This document shows positions 25,501 through 35,188 of a stretch of DNA of 64,000 nucleotides, piece after piece. Made by a program: the position numbers and the translations under genes. Position 1 is the first letter of the stretch. The number at the start of each line of letters is the position of its first letter. Under the pieces are notes generated by a model. The model was given only the letters and a program-made list of their open reading frames with translations, searched no databases and had not been told where the DNA came from. Origin of the DNA: Methylobacillus arboreus (lineage in GTDB: Bacteria; Pseudomonadota; Gammaproteobacteria; Burkholderiales; Methylophilaceae). Where the stretch lies: assembly GCF_020532725.1 (NCBI RefSeq), contig NZ_JAJAVC010000004.1, positions 168,748 through 232,747 on the forward strand. The letters run 5' to 3'.

Positions 25501-26586
25501 TTACTTACGCCATAGACGTGGCAGGAACGGCAACTGGAACAGGCGGCGATAGAACATCCAGAACGTCAACAGCAGGAAGAATGCATGCACCGGCCACAAG
25601 CCGATGATGGGTGAAAGCTTGCCCTGCGCCAGCCAGGCTTGCATGATGCTGAGCAGATTGTTGTAGACGATATAAATCAACAGGGCCAGCATCAGGTTGG
25701 CTGAACGCCCGGAGCGCGGGTCGACAAAGCTCAGGGGAATGGCGAGCAGGATCAGTACAAATGCCGAGATCGGGATAGCCAGCCGCCATTGCAGTTCGGC
25801 ATTGCTGTCAGGGCTATGTTCCTGAAAAAGCTCCAGGCTGCTTCTGGATTGGGTGTTGGGTAGTTGTTGCTGTACCTCGGCAGGTTCGATGCGGATGGCA
25901 TAGCGCTCGAATTCGGTAATGGAATACTCTGCGGTATGGGGCGTGCCTTCATAGCGGCGGCCATTCTGCATGACCAGGAAATTGTCATCATTTTCCGCAG
26001 TTTCGCGATGGCCGCGCGCGGCGACGATGATGCCCAGTTTCTGGTGCTGCATGGACTGCACGAAGATATTCTTGACGATATTGCCCAGCTCATCAAAGCT
26101 TTCCACGAAGAAAACGCGGTCGGCCTGGCGGGATTCCTTGAATACGCCAGGGCTGATTGAGGCCAGCTCATCACGACTTTTCAGCTGGTCGCGGAATTCG
26201 GCGCCCTTGTTGGTGGCCCACGGCGTGACAAACAGACTCAGGAATGCAATCAGGACAATCACGGGCAGGCCGAAAGTCAGCACCGGGCGGATCCAGCTGG
26301 ACAGGCCCTGGCCAGAGCTGAACCACACGACCATTTCGCTATCCCGGTGCCAGCGTGATAATGTCAGCAGCACGGCGAGGAACAGGGTGAGGGACAGCAT
26401 CATCGGCAGGAACTTCAGCATGCTGAAGCCCAGCAGGGTGTTGATGGCATCGCTGGCAAGGCTGCCCTTGGCCGCGACACCGATGTAATATGCTACGCGC
26501 TGGGCGATGACAATGCCGAACAGCACCAGAAAGCCGCCAATGGCAGTGCTGACTAGCTCTTGCAGTAGTGAACGTTTGAAGAGCAT
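25501..26586 (-). CDS. lptF: LPS export ABC transporter permease LptF
   Basis: Partner of LptG in lipopolysaccharide extraction. The 361-residue protein begins LFKRSLLQELVSTAIGGFLVLFGI, has the coupling-helix region WHRDSEMVVWFSSGQG, a periplasmic jellyroll domain and helices ending PLSFVDPRSGRSANLMLALLIYIVYNN (family signature, cited in part). It leads the lptFG operon and is divergent from pepA across 97 bases, the usual arrangement in proteobacteria. Confidence 0.93.
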   Translation of the reverse strand: MLFKRSLLQELVSTAIGGFLVLFGIVIAQRVAYYIGVAAKGSLASDAINTLLGFSMLKFLPMMLSLTLFLAVLLTLSRWHRDSEMVVWFSSGQGLSSWIRPVLTFGLPVIVLIAFLSLFVTPWATNKGAEFRDQLKSRDELASISPGVFKESRQADRVFFVESFDELGNIVKNIFVQSMQHQKLGIIVAARGHRETAENDDNFLVMQNGRRYEGTPHTAEYSITEFERYAIRIEPAEVQQQLPNTQSRSSLELFQEHSPDSNAELQWRLAIPISAFVLILLAIPLSFVDPRSGRSANLMLALLIYIVYNNLLSIMQAWLAQGKLSPIIGLWPVHAFFLLLTFWMFYRRLFQLPFLPRLWRK

Positions 26587-26683
26587 ATTAGATGGGACAG
26601 TGGTTCAAATTCGGCAATTGAGGTTGATTTACCGCAAAAACGCGGGATAATTCAAGAGGCTTAAATTTTAAGGATATTAAGGA

Positions 26684-28174
26684 ATGGAATTTAGCATAAA
26701 AAGCGGTAATCCGGAAAAACAGCGTAAAGATTGCGTTGTAGTCGGGGTGTTTGAAGCGCGCAAGCTTTCTGCCGCAGCAGAGGCGCTGGATCGTGTATCC
26801 GATGGCTATCTCGGCAATATTCTGCGTGCAGGCGATCTTGACGGCAAGCCGGGCTCTACCTTGCTTTTGCATTCCGTTCCCGGTGTATCTGCTGGCCGCG
26901 TACTGCTGGTTGGCCTGGGCAAGGAGCGCGAGCTTAACGAGCGCGCGTATCGTCAGGCATTGCGTGCTGCCATCAAGGCTTTGGGCAGCCTGGATGTGGG
27001 TGATATTGCCACTTTCCTCGCTGAAGTTCCCGTGAAGAAGCGCGATGTCAGCTGGCGTGTTGCTCAACTGGTGGAGGTGGCGGAAGACAGCGTTTACCGC
27101 TTTGACCGTTTCAAGAGCAAGCCAGCGCACAGCAAGAAGGGCATTGCCAAGCTACAGGTGCATGTGCCGCAGCGCGCCGATGTTGCGGCTGGCGAGGATG
27201 GCCTCAAGCAAGGCCAGGCGCTGGCTTCCGGTGTCAGCTTTGCCAAGGATTTGGGCAACCTAGCGCCCAATTATTGTACGCCCACCTACCTGGCCGAGCA
27301 GGCCAAAGCCTTGGTCAAGAGCCATGGCTTGCAGGTCGAGGTGCTGGAGCAAGCCGATCTTGAAAAGCTGGGCATGGGCTCCTTCCTCGGCGTGACCAAG
27401 GGCAGCGTGCAACCGCCCAAGCTGATTGTGCTGCAGCACAAAAAAGGCAGGAAAAACCAGAAGCCGGTGGTACTGGTGGGCAAGGGGATTACGTTCGATA
27501 CCGGCGGCATCTCGCTCAAGCCGGGTGCTGACATGGACGAAATGAAGTACGACATGTGCGGCGCAGCCAGCGTGCTGGGTACGTTCAAGACGATTGCCGA
27601 GCTCGGTTTGCCGCTCAACGTGGTAGGCATCATCCCCACGTGTGAAAACATGCCGGATGGCAATGCAACGCGCCCGGGTGACGTGCTGACCAGTATGTCC
27701 GGCCAGACTATCGAGGTATTGAATACCGATGCAGAAGGCCGGCTGATTCTGTGTGATGCGCTGACCTACGCAGAGCGTTTCGAGCCGCAGGCCGTGGTGG
27801 ATATTGCTACGCTGACCGGCGCATGCGTGATTGCGCTCGGCCATCATGCCAGCGGCTTGTTCAGCAACAAGGACAGCCTGGCGGAAGAACTGCTGGAAGC
27901 CGGTAACGAGGCGCAAGACCGTGCCTGGCACCTGCCGCTCTGGGATGATTACCAAGGCCAGCTCGACAGCAACTTTGCCGATATTGCAAACATCGGCGGC
28001 CGTGCAGGCGGCAGCATTACCGCTGCCTGCTTTCTGTCCCGCTTTGCCAAGAAGTATGACTGGGCGCACCTTGATATTGCCGGTACGGCATGGAAGTCGG
28101 GTAAGGAAAAAGGGGCTACCGGCCGCCCTGTGCCATTGCTGACTGAATTCCTCAAGCAGCGTGCCGGAAAATAA
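26684..28174 (+). CDS. pepA: Leucyl aminopeptidase (cytosol aminopeptidase, M17)
   Basis: Hexameric two-metal aminopeptidase; in some bacteria PepA also binds DNA at Xer sites. The 496-residue protein has an N-terminal macro-like domain (about 1-165) and the catalytic domain with GKGITFDTGGISLKP, MKYDMCGAASV and the family signature NTDAEGRL. Metal ligands Lys, Asp and Glu are all within these segments. It is followed closely by holC, the conserved pairing. Confidence 0.95.
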   Translation: MEFSIKSGNPEKQRKDCVVVGVFEARKLSAAAEALDRVSDGYLGNILRAGDLDGKPGSTLLLHSVPGVSAGRVLLVGLGKERELNERAYRQALRAAIKALGSLDVGDIATFLAEVPVKKRDVSWRVAQLVEVAEDSVYRFDRFKSKPAHSKKGIAKLQVHVPQRADVAAGEDGLKQGQALASGVSFAKDLGNLAPNYCTPTYLAEQAKALVKSHGLQVEVLEQADLEKLGMGSFLGVTKGSVQPPKLIVLQHKKGRKNQKPVVLVGKGITFDTGGISLKPGADMDEMKYDMCGAASVLGTFKTIAELGLPLNVVGIIPTCENMPDGNATRPGDVLTSMSGQTIEVLNTDAEGRLILCDALTYAERFEPQAVVDIATLTGACVIALGHHASGLFSNKDSLAEELLEAGNEAQDRAWHLPLWDDYQGQLDSNFADIANIGGRAGGSITAACFLSRFAKKYDWAHLDIAGTAWKSGKEKGATGRPVPLLTEFLKQRAGK

Positions 28175-28180
28175 AGCGGC

Positions 28181-28609
28181 ATGACCAGGGTAGATTTCTT
28201 CTTTAATGTGCAAAACAAGGCCATGCATGTAGCCAGCCTGAGCAGTCGTGCCACCCAGCGTGGCCGGAAGCTGATGGTGCTTGCCCCTACCCAGCAGGCG
28301 GCGGAACAGCTGGGCGTTTTTCTCTGGAGCAATCCGCCCACAGGTTTTCTGCCGCATTGCCACGCCACGCATCCTCGTGCGGCGGAAACGCCAGTGATCA
28401 TAGACTGGCGCCATGATCCACTGCCGCACGACGATATCCTGATTAACCTGGATAGCCAGCATCCGCCTTTCTTCAGCCGGTTCAGGCGATTGATCGAGAT
28501 TGTCGGCCTTGAGGAGGAAGACCGCGCCGCTGCGCGTGAACGCTATCGGTTCTATCGTGATCGTGGTTATGAAGTCAGGACATTTGATGTCAGTGGGGCC
28601 GCTTTATGA
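28181..28609 (+). CDS. holC: DNA polymerase III chi subunit
   Basis: Clamp-loader accessory subunit that links the replisome to SSB. The 142-residue protein shows the chi pattern: VDFFFNVQNK at the N-terminus, a helix with QQAAEQLGVFLWS, FLPHC, and the DILINLD and FEIVGLEEEDRAAARERYRFYRDRG-type end (cited in part). It starts 6 bases after the pepA stop, as in many proteobacteria. Confidence 0.92.
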   Translation: MTRVDFFFNVQNKAMHVASLSSRATQRGRKLMVLAPTQQAAEQLGVFLWSNPPTGFLPHCHATHPRAAETPVIIDWRHDPLPHDDILINLDSQHPPFFSRFRRLIEIVGLEEEDRAAARERYRFYRDRGYEVRTFDVSGAAL

Positions 28610-28624
28610 TGAAAAGAGGTAGCC

Positions 28625-29170
28625 ATGAGTGAGCAATCTCAAGATGAACTTGCCCTGGTGCTGCGCCGCATCAATGCGCTGAGCCGTCCGGCCCAGCCAT
28701 CCGGGGGGAAGCCTATTGATGATATCCCTGTGTTGACTGACGTTTATGAGGGCGCGGATGCCTTCAGTGCTGTGGAGATCGAGCAGTTACTAGCGCCTTA
28801 TTATGCCGAGAATGAGGATGCTGAGGCAGCAACGCAGAGTAGCCCAGAGCAGACGTTATCGCCCGAAGTGGATGAACAGCAAACGTCGGGAATCAAGTTT
28901 TTGCCAGCAGACGTGGATGAGGCAGCCAATGAACTGCCGCAGGAGCATCTGTTTTCCCATCCTGAGGCAGATAACCCGCAACTGATTCTGGCACGTCAGG
29001 AACTCGCCGAGGCGGTGATTGCAGATATGCAGCCCTTGATCTCGCAGGCGATCAAGGATGCCTTGGCGCAGGAGATACAAGCACTGGCTCCCAGGCTCAG
29101 TGCCGAAGTGGAGCAAGTGCTGGCCGACAGTTTGCGTGAACGTGTGATACAGGCGTTAAAGGGCGATTAA
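28625..29170 (+). CDS. Hypothetical acidic protein downstream of holC
   Basis: A 181-residue acidic protein not recognised as a named family. Near the N-terminus is IPVLTDVYEG, a motif seen in small uncharacterised betaproteobacterial proteins at this position between holC and valS. A low-complexity acidic middle (about 60-110) is followed by a helical C-terminus (about 125-180) rich in Ala, Glu and Leu that could form a coiled coil. No signal peptide or membrane segment is seen. Its 15-base gap to holC suggests cotranscription. Confidence 0.72.
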   Translation: MSEQSQDELALVLRRINALSRPAQPSGGKPIDDIPVLTDVYEGADAFSAVEIEQLLAPYYAENEDAEAATQSSPEQTLSPEVDEQQTSGIKFLPADVDEAANELPQEHLFSHPEADNPQLILARQELAEAVIADMQPLISQAIKDALAQEIQALAPRLSAEVEQVLADSLRERVIQALKGD

Positions 29171-29538
29171 CCCAGCAGGGCCTGGTATTCTGCTGCGCTT
29201 AACAGGCCGCTAGCTGCACCTGCCGGCTTGAATGAAAAAATCCAGGCCTCGTAAGGATGGTCGTTGATTTGTTCGGGTGTGCTTTGCAAGGCTTCATTGA
29301 TGGCAACGACTGTGCCGTCCAGTGGGGAATGCAAGTCCGAACCGGTCTTGACTGATTCCACCAGGCCGCAAGGCTGGCCCGCATTGATTGTGCTGCCTGG
29401 TCGGGGAGCCTCGACATACACGATGTCGCCCAGCAAGTCCTGGGCATAGTCTGTGATACCAGCCAGCCAACTGCCGTCTTCATGCTGGCGTATCCATAGA
29501 TGTTCAGCGGTATATTGCAGATTCTCTGGGATTTTCAT
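29167..29538 (-). CDS. gcvH: Glycine cleavage system H protein
   Basis: Lipoyl carrier of the glycine cleavage system, 123 residues. The lipoylation lysine is in VESVKTGSD (around residue 60); the C-terminal SFKPAGAASGLLSAAEYQAL is normal. No gcvT or gcvP gene is in the window, so it is a separated gene, which is common in this group. Its 3' end overlaps the convergent hypothetical gene by 4 bases. Because H proteins can also donate lipoyl groups, a lipoylation role is possible. Confidence 0.93.
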   Translation of the reverse strand: MKIPENLQYTAEHLWIRQHEDGSWLAGITDYAQDLLGDIVYVEAPRPGSTINAGQPCGLVESVKTGSDLHSPLDGTVVAINEALQSTPEQINDHPYEAWIFSFKPAGAASGLLSAAEYQALLG

Positions 29539-29629
29539 GAAAAAACTCTGAAGATTATTATTTGGCTATTTTCGCATAAACTTGGCTGGGCGGTGCATCA
29601 GCATATTTTTTTACGGATCACTATTAAGA

Positions 29630-29643
29630 AAGTTTATAAACTT
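29630..29643. repeat. 14-bp perfect palindrome in the gcvH/pbpG intergenic region
   Basis: AAGTTTATAAACTT is perfectly self-complementary. It lies 15 bases upstream of the predicted -35 box of the endopeptidase gene and about 90 bases upstream of gcvH, so it could bind a regulator of either. Confidence 0.45.
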
Positions 29644-29657
29644 CCGTTGCTATGTTA

Positions 29658-29686
29658 ATGACAAATCAAACTTTTTTAGATAATAT
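29658..29686 (+). promoter_or_regulatory. Sigma-70 promoter of the PBP7-like gene
   Basis: ATGACA (29658-29663, one mismatch to TTGACA) is 17 bases from TAATAT (29681-29686). The predicted transcription start is about 26 bases before the ATG at 29719. Confidence 0.6.
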
Positions 29687-29718
29687 TCTTCTCGACCATT
29701 GAACGGGGTGGGCGCGTC

Positions 29719-30735
29719 ATGATTCGTAAAATTACATTATTACTGACCATGCTGGCATTATGCATGCCGCCAGCAGTGGCCTATGCTGCTGAGAAAAAGC
29801 CGCAAAAAGCGGCTGCGAGTAAAACCAAGGCCAGCAAGAAGGTAGTCGCAAAGAAAAAGAGCACGGCTGCCGTTGCCAAGAAAAATGAAGCCAGCGGCCG
29901 CATTATCAGCACCATTCGTTCCAACAGCGCAGTGGGTGCAGCCAGCCCCAGCGTTTTCAAGGACGATGGCACTGGCTTGCAGCTGGCTTCCAGCAAGGCG
30001 ATGATTGTCAACCAGGATTCTGGTGAGGTGCTTTTTGCCAAAGGCATTGATCTTACTACCCCGATTGCCTCTTTGACCAAGCTCATGACTGCCATGGTGG
30101 TATTGGATGCCCAACTGGATATGGATGAGAAGCTCAAAGTGTCACGGGAGGATATTGATACTCTCAAGGGTACGGGTTCACGTATGCCAATAGGCGCGAC
30201 ATTGAGCCGGGCTGAAATGCTGCAGCTGGCACTGATGGCTTCGGAAAATCGTGCTGCTTCAGCACTGGGGCGGCATTATCCGGGTGGCCTGGATGCTTTT
30301 GTTGCCGCCATGAATGTCAAGGCAATACAACTCGGCATGCTGCACTCCCGTTTTGCGGACCCGACAGGGCTTAATAGCGCCAATGTTTCTACAGCCGAAG
30401 ACTTGGTCAAGATGGTGCGTGCGGCTTATCAGTATCCTGAAATCCGCCATGTTTCAACGAGCACTTCGTATTCCGTGCCGGTCAACGGAGCGCGGGCGCC
30501 GCTGCAGTATGTCAACAGCAATGTGCTGGTGCGCAATAGCGACTGGGTGATTGGTTTGTCGAAGACGGGCTATATCAATGAAGCCGGGCGTTGCCTGGTG
30601 ATGCAGGCGGAGGTCGGTGGGCAGCCGCTGATCATCGTATTGCTCGACTCGTTCAGCAAGAATGCACGGATAGGCGATGCCCAGAAAATTCGCAAGTGGA
30701 TAGAAAGCAGTAACAGTCATCGGCATATCAGCTGA
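29719..30735 (+). CDS. pbpG: D-alanyl-D-alanine endopeptidase (PBP7/8-like serine peptidase)
   Basis: Periplasmic S11 peptidase that cleaves peptidoglycan cross-bridges. The 338-residue precursor has a signal peptide (LLTMLALCMPPAVAYA), then a Lys/Ala-rich low-complexity linker (about 25-60), then the penicillin-binding domain with SLTK (catalytic Ser-x-x-Lys), SEN and SKTGYINEAG (KTG box). It lacks the extra C-terminal domain of DacA-type carboxypeptidases, which favours PbpG. It is transcribed alone and ends at a bidirectional terminator shared with topA. Confidence 0.88.
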   Translation: MIRKITLLLTMLALCMPPAVAYAAEKKPQKAAASKTKASKKVVAKKKSTAAVAKKNEASGRIISTIRSNSAVGAASPSVFKDDGTGLQLASSKAMIVNQDSGEVLFAKGIDLTTPIASLTKLMTAMVVLDAQLDMDEKLKVSREDIDTLKGTGSRMPIGATLSRAEMLQLALMASENRAASALGRHYPGGLDAFVAAMNVKAIQLGMLHSRFADPTGLNSANVSTAEDLVKMVRAAYQYPEIRHVSTSTSYSVPVNGARAPLQYVNSNVLVRNSDWVIGLSKTGYINEAGRCLVMQAEVGGQPLIIVLLDSFSKNARIGDAQKIRKWIESSNSHRHIS

Positions 30736-30754
30736 TATGTGACGATTGAAGCAA

Positions 30755-30786
30755 TAAAAAAAGCGGCTTTAAGCCGCTTTTTTTAT
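30755..30786. terminator. Bidirectional rho-independent terminator between pbpG and topA
   Basis: AAAGCGGCTT and AAGCCGCTTT form a long A/T-flanked hairpin with A-tract on the left and T-tract on the right, so it can stop both convergent transcripts. Confidence 0.92.
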
Positions 30787-30804
30787 TGCCACTCAGGAAG
30801 ATGA

Positions 30805-33336
30805 TTACTCACTGGTGGTTTTTTTACGCGTGGTTGCCTTCTTGGCTGTGGTTGTTTTCTTGGTGGCAGTCGTTTTTTTCGCAGGCGCTTTTTTCTTTGC
30901 CGGGGCATCCTTTGCGGCTTTAGCTGCCAGAAGTTCCAGCGCCTGTTCCACGGTCAGGCCTTCTGGCTCCTGGTCCTTGGGAAGCGTGGCGCGTAGCTTG
31001 CCATGCTGCACGTAAGGGCCGTAACGGCCAGAATAGATTGCGATATTGCCTGTGCCATCCGGGTGTTCGCCCAGTTCGCGAATGGGTGCTGGTCCGGAAT
31101 TGGCTTGAGCCAGCAAATCGACAGCGCGCGTCATATCGATGTCGAACACGCTGTCGCTCTTGGGAATGGACTTGAACTTACCGTCGTGGTTGACGTAAGG
31201 TCCGAAGCGTCCGATATTGGCTACCACTTTCTTGCCGGTTTCAGGGTGCTGGCCCAGGTCGCGCGGCAATGCAATCAGCTTGAGTGCCGTTTCCATGTCC
31301 AAGTTTGTCGCGGGAATTTCCTTGGGAATGCTGACGCGCTTGGGTTTTTTCTTGCTGTCCGCCTCGGGCAGGCCAATTTGCAGGTAAGGGCCATAAGGGC
31401 CGTTGAGCAACAGGATGTCCTTGCCGCTTTCCGGTTCCTGACCGATCACGGTGGGCTCATTGCTGTTGGTGTTGGCACTCGGATTGCGGATGTAGTCGCA
31501 CTCCGGGTAGCCGGAACAGCCGATGAACTTGCCGAAGCGCCCCAGGCGGGACTGTAGTGGCTTGCCGCATTTGGGGCAAGCTTCATCAAGCATTTCTACC
31601 CCGGGGCGTTCTACATTGCTTTTTTCATTGATCTGGTTATTGAAACCCTGCCAGAACTCATTGAGCACGGGAATCCACTCGCGCTCGCCTTCGGCAATAT
31701 CGTCAAGCTCGTTTTCAAGATTGGCAGTAAAACCGTAGTCCACATAGCGAGTGAAATGCTCAGTGAGAAACTTGTTCACCACGCGGCCGACATCGGTGGG
31801 GGTGAAGCGTTTCTTGTCCAGCAGGACATATTCGCGATCCTGCAGCGTGGAAATGATGCTGGCATAGGTGGACGGTCGGCCAATGCCAAACTCTTCCAGT
31901 GCCTTGACCAGGCTGGCTTCCGAGTAGCGTGGCGGTGGCTCGGTGAAATGCTGGTCGCCGAATATTTTCTGTACGGCGAGCACCTCGCCAGTTTCCAGAT
32001 GCGGGAGCTTGCTTTCGCCTTCTTCTTCCTCGTCGTCCACGCCTTCCATATAGACGGCGATAAAGCCCGGAAACACCAGGGTCTGGCCCGTGGCACGAAA
32101 CAGGTTGGCTTCGCTGCCCACGGCGAGATCAATACTGACGGCATCGAACTTGGCCTGGGTCATCTGGCAGGCCAGTGCACGCTTCCAGATCATTTCATAC
32201 AGCTTGAACTGCTCATCGGTCAAGAAGGCACGCAGGCTGGCCGGCGTGCGCGTGATATCCGTCGGTCGGATGGCCTCGTGGGCCTCCTGCGCGTTCTTGG
32301 CCTTGGTCTTGTACATGATGGGCGACCGCGGCAGGTAGTCGGCAGCGAAATTCTGCTTGATATAGCCGCGAATCTGCATCACGGCCTCGGCAGCGAGGCT
32401 GAAGCTGTCGGTACGCATATAGGTAATCAAGCCGACTGTGCCGCTGCCGATGTCGATACCTTCATATAGCTGCTGGGCAACGCGCATGGTGCGGCTGGTG
32501 GTGAAGCCGAGCTTGCGCACGGATTCCTGCTGCAATGTGGAAGTGGTAAACGGCGCTGCCGGGCTGCGGCTGCGTTGTTTCTTTTCAACGCGCGTGACGG
32601 TGGTCTTGCCTGCGCTGACGGCAAGCAGTTTGCCGACGATTTCCTGTTGTTGTTCCTGGTTGGTGACTGCGAATTGTTCAACCTTCTTGCCTTCGAGCTG
32701 CACCAGCCTGGAGTCAAATACATGCTGATGCTTGGCTGATTCAAGGTGGATAGTCCAGTATTCCTGGCTCTTGAACGCCTCAATCTCGAGTTCGCGTTCG
32801 ACGATCAGGCGCAAGGCCGGGCTTTGCACGCGCCCGGCGGAAAGCCCACGGCGGATTTTCTTCCATAATAAGGGCGATAGATTGAAGCCGACGAGATAGT
32901 CGAGTGCCCGGCGTGCCTGCTGGGCATTGACCAGTGGCATGGAAATGTCGCGCGGTTGATCAATGGCGTTCTGCACCGCGTTCTTGGTGATTTCATGAAA
33001 CACCACGCGTTTCAGCAGCTTGTCCTTGAGCAGCTTCTTGCTCTTGAGTATCTCGGCAATATGCCAGGAAATCGCCTCGCCTTCGCGATCCGGGTCGGTC
33101 GCGAGGTAGATGGCGTCGGCATTCTTCACTGCCTTGGCGATGGCATCCACATGGCGCGCATTGCGCTCGATCACCTCATACTTCATGGCGAAGTCCTGCT
33201 CGGGGTCGACGGCACCGGTCTTGGGAATCAGGTCGCGTACGTGCCCATATGAGGCCAGAACCTCAAAATCCTTGCCCAGATATTTTTTCAGGGTCTTGGC
33301 TTTGGAGGGTGATTCAACGATCAGCAGTTTTGACAT
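30805..33336 (-). CDS. topA: DNA topoisomerase I
   Basis: Type IA topoisomerase relaxing negative supercoils. The 843-residue enzyme has an N-terminal Toprim domain (LLIVESPSKAKTL, ATDPDREGEAI), the active-site region with SAGRVQSPALR and the tyrosine segment YMRTDS. The C-terminal half carries one intact four-cysteine zinc finger (CPKCGKPL ... CSGYPEC) and then two topoisomerase C-terminal repeats (NGPYGPYLQ, GRFGPYV, GRYGPYVQ) without cysteines. The last ~30 residues are a Lys/Thr/Ala tail resembling histone H1-like tails. It is monocistronic. Confidence 0.95.
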   Translation of the reverse strand: MSKLLIVESPSKAKTLKKYLGKDFEVLASYGHVRDLIPKTGAVDPEQDFAMKYEVIERNARHVDAIAKAVKNADAIYLATDPDREGEAISWHIAEILKSKKLLKDKLLKRVVFHEITKNAVQNAIDQPRDISMPLVNAQQARRALDYLVGFNLSPLLWKKIRRGLSAGRVQSPALRLIVERELEIEAFKSQEYWTIHLESAKHQHVFDSRLVQLEGKKVEQFAVTNQEQQQEIVGKLLAVSAGKTTVTRVEKKQRSRSPAAPFTTSTLQQESVRKLGFTTSRTMRVAQQLYEGIDIGSGTVGLITYMRTDSFSLAAEAVMQIRGYIKQNFAADYLPRSPIMYKTKAKNAQEAHEAIRPTDITRTPASLRAFLTDEQFKLYEMIWKRALACQMTQAKFDAVSIDLAVGSEANLFRATGQTLVFPGFIAVYMEGVDDEEEEGESKLPHLETGEVLAVQKIFGDQHFTEPPPRYSEASLVKALEEFGIGRPSTYASIISTLQDREYVLLDKKRFTPTDVGRVVNKFLTEHFTRYVDYGFTANLENELDDIAEGEREWIPVLNEFWQGFNNQINEKSNVERPGVEMLDEACPKCGKPLQSRLGRFGKFIGCSGYPECDYIRNPSANTNSNEPTVIGQEPESGKDILLLNGPYGPYLQIGLPEADSKKKPKRVSIPKEIPATNLDMETALKLIALPRDLGQHPETGKKVVANIGRFGPYVNHDGKFKSIPKSDSVFDIDMTRAVDLLAQANSGPAPIRELGEHPDGTGNIAIYSGRYGPYVQHGKLRATLPKDQEPEGLTVEQALELLAAKAAKDAPAKKKAPAKKTTATKKTTTAKKATTRKKTTSE

Positions 33337-33394
33337 GGACGCACGGTTTGTGGGATGCAGAGCGGCAGATGATAAGAGTAAATCGCCTACTGCA

Positions 33395-33440
33395 CAAGAA
33401 AGCGCTGTAAATTTAGGTGCTTGCCGTCAGCGCTTTCTTG
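33395..33440 (-). terminator. Inverted repeat between ttcA and topA
   Basis: CAAGAAAGCGCTG and CAGCGCTTTCTTG are perfect 13-bp inverted repeats with a 20-base loop, 17 bases behind the ttcA stop. The T-tract is poor, so termination is likely but not certain. Confidence 0.6.
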
Positions 33441-33456
33441 ATGGGATGGAGGATGC

Positions 33457-34368
33457 TCAAGCGATATTGCGCTTGAACTCAATGCGCGAGCCTTCGCTGG
33501 AAACCAGGCTCAGTGCGGGATTGTTCTCTTTGTCGATATCGCCGAACAAGGGATCTTCGTCTTCAGGTTTGGTCTGCGACATATTCTTGAAATCATAGAG
33601 GTCGGTGTCGGCAAGATGGGAAGGTTCCACATTGCCGATGGCGCGGAAGATGTTGTTGACGCGGCCTGGCTGTTCGCGTTCCCACGCTTGCAGCATGTCC
33701 TTGACCTTCTGCCGTTGCAGGTTCTCCTGCGAGCCGCAGAGGTCGCAGGGGATGATGGGGAAGTTCATGCCGCGCGCATAGCTGGCAATATCCTTCTCGG
33801 CACAGTAGGCAAGCGGGCGTATCACCTGGAACTCGCCCTTGTTGGTGGCGAGCTTGGGCGGCATGGCTTTCATTTTCGCGCCGAAGAACATGTTCAGGAA
33901 CAGGGTTTCCACAATATCGTCACGATGATGACCGAGTGCGATCTTGTTGGCGCCCAGTTCCTGTGCGGTGCGGTAGATGATACCGCGACGCAGCCGTGAA
34001 CAGAGCGAGCAGGTGGTTTTGCCTTCGGGAATCTTCTCCTTGACGATGGAGTAGGTGTCGGCCTCGACGATGCGGTGCTCCACCCCAAGCTCTGCCAGGT
34101 AGGCTGGCAGGATATGCTCGGGAAAGCCTGGCTGCTTCTGGTCCAGGTTCATGGCAATCAGCTTGAAGTCCACTGGTGCCCGCTCCTGCAGTGCGAGCAG
34201 CAGCATGAGCATGGTGTAGGAGTCCTTGCCGCCGCTCATGCACACCAGGACGGTGTCGCCGTCTTCAATCATGTTGTAGTCGCCAATGGCCTTGCCTGTG
34301 GCGCTGATCAGGCTGTTGCGCAGTTTCAGGAAGCTGTTGGAAGCATCGTCGGGATAATGTTTGATCAT
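33457..34368 (-). CDS. ttcA: tRNA 2-thiocytidine biosynthesis protein TtcA
   Basis: Iron-sulfur ATPase that thiolates C32 in several tRNAs. The 303-residue protein has the PP-loop SGGKDS (about residue 48), a [10 protein letters not shown] motif and a CDLCGSQ motif that supply cluster and catalytic cysteines, and the GHHRDD segment. I use the ATG at 34368, since the further 15 upstream codons overlap the preceding gene. It follows the SDR gene by 10 bases on the same strand. Confidence 0.94.
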   Translation of the reverse strand: MIKHYPDDASNSFLKLRNSLISATGKAIGDYNMIEDGDTVLVCMSGGKDSYTMLMLLLALQERAPVDFKLIAMNLDQKQPGFPEHILPAYLAELGVEHRIVEADTYSIVKEKIPEGKTTCSLCSRLRRGIIYRTAQELGANKIALGHHRDDIVETLFLNMFFGAKMKAMPPKLATNKGEFQVIRPLAYCAEKDIASYARGMNFPIIPCDLCGSQENLQRQKVKDMLQAWEREQPGRVNNIFRAIGNVEPSHLADTDLYDFKNMSQTKPEDEDPLFGDIDKENNPALSLVSSEGSRIEFKRNIA

Positions 34369-34378
34369 GGTGGATATG

Positions 34379-35149
34379 TTAAAGATTGAGTGAGCGCCCG
34401 CCATCGACGGCAATCACGTGCCCGGTAATAAAAGGGGCATCCTGCAACAGGAAGCGCACGGCCTTGGCAACATCATCGCCTTCGCCTATACGTTTGAGCA
34501 GTGTTTGTGAGATGACGCGTTGACGGTACACCTCGTCGAATTGGGGATTGTCTTCCGGCCAAAGCACTGGCCCGGGCGCTACCGCGTTGACGCGTATCTC
34601 CGGGGCAAGCTCGTGCGCAAGCGACTTGGTGAGCGTGACCAGCCCGGCCTTGGCAACGCTATAGACGATATAGCCTTTCTTGGGCCGTTCCACATGCATA
34701 TCGGTGATATTGATAATAGTGCCGTGGGTTTTCTTGAGCTCAGGTGCGGCGGCCTGTGACAGGAATAACGGTGCCTTGAGGTTGGGCCCGATCAAATCTT
34801 CCCATTGGTCTTCGTTGATGCTGCCCAGTTCGCTTGGGTAATAGCTGGAGGCATTGTTGATGAGAGCATCGAGCCGGCCAAAGTGGTGCACGGTTTCCTG
34901 CACCAGCTTGGGCAGTACGCTGAGCTTGAGCAGGTCGCCTTGCATGATGGCGACCGAGTTGGCACGCTTGAGGTTGAGTTCGGACTGCAAGGCGCGCGCT
35001 TCGCCATCGGAACTGCGATAATGGATCATGAGCCTGGCACCGCCTGCATGCAGCAAGCGGCAGATCGCGGCACCGACGCGCTTGGCACCGCCAGTGATTA
35101 AAATGACCTTGTTTTCCAGGGAGGAATCCACAAATGTTCCAGATCGCAT
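34379..35149 (-). CDS. Pteridine reductase-like short-chain dehydrogenase
   Basis: A 256-residue SDR enzyme of the FolM/PTR1 type, predicted to reduce dihydrobiopterin or dihydrofolate with NADPH. The dinucleotide site is TGGAKRVG, with Arg in the position preferred for [14 protein letters not shown] and catalytic YSVAKAG follow, then [10 protein letters not shown]. The start at 35149 has no strong Shine-Dalgarno site, and the frame is open further upstream, but longer versions add unrelated residues overlapping the divergent gene. It is the first gene of a pair with ttcA. Confidence 0.82.
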   Translation of the reverse strand: MRSGTFVDSSLENKVILITGGAKRVGAAICRLLHAGGARLMIHYRSSDGEARALQSELNLKRANSVAIMQGDLLKLSVLPKLVQETVHHFGRLDALINNASSYYPSELGSINEDQWEDLIGPNLKAPLFLSQAAAPELKKTHGTIINITDMHVERPKKGYIVYSVAKAGLVTLTKSLAHELAPEIRVNAVAPGPVLWPEDNPQFDEVYRQRVISQTLLKRIGEGDDVAKAVRFLLQDAPFITGHVIAVDGGRSLNL

Positions 35150-35188
35150 CAAAGTTTGGGAATAACGCAGCATTATAATCCAAATACC

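Noticed and set aside
27260..28462. 400-codon open frame on the minus strand
   Set aside because: It is antisense to pepA and holC, both of which carry clear family signatures.
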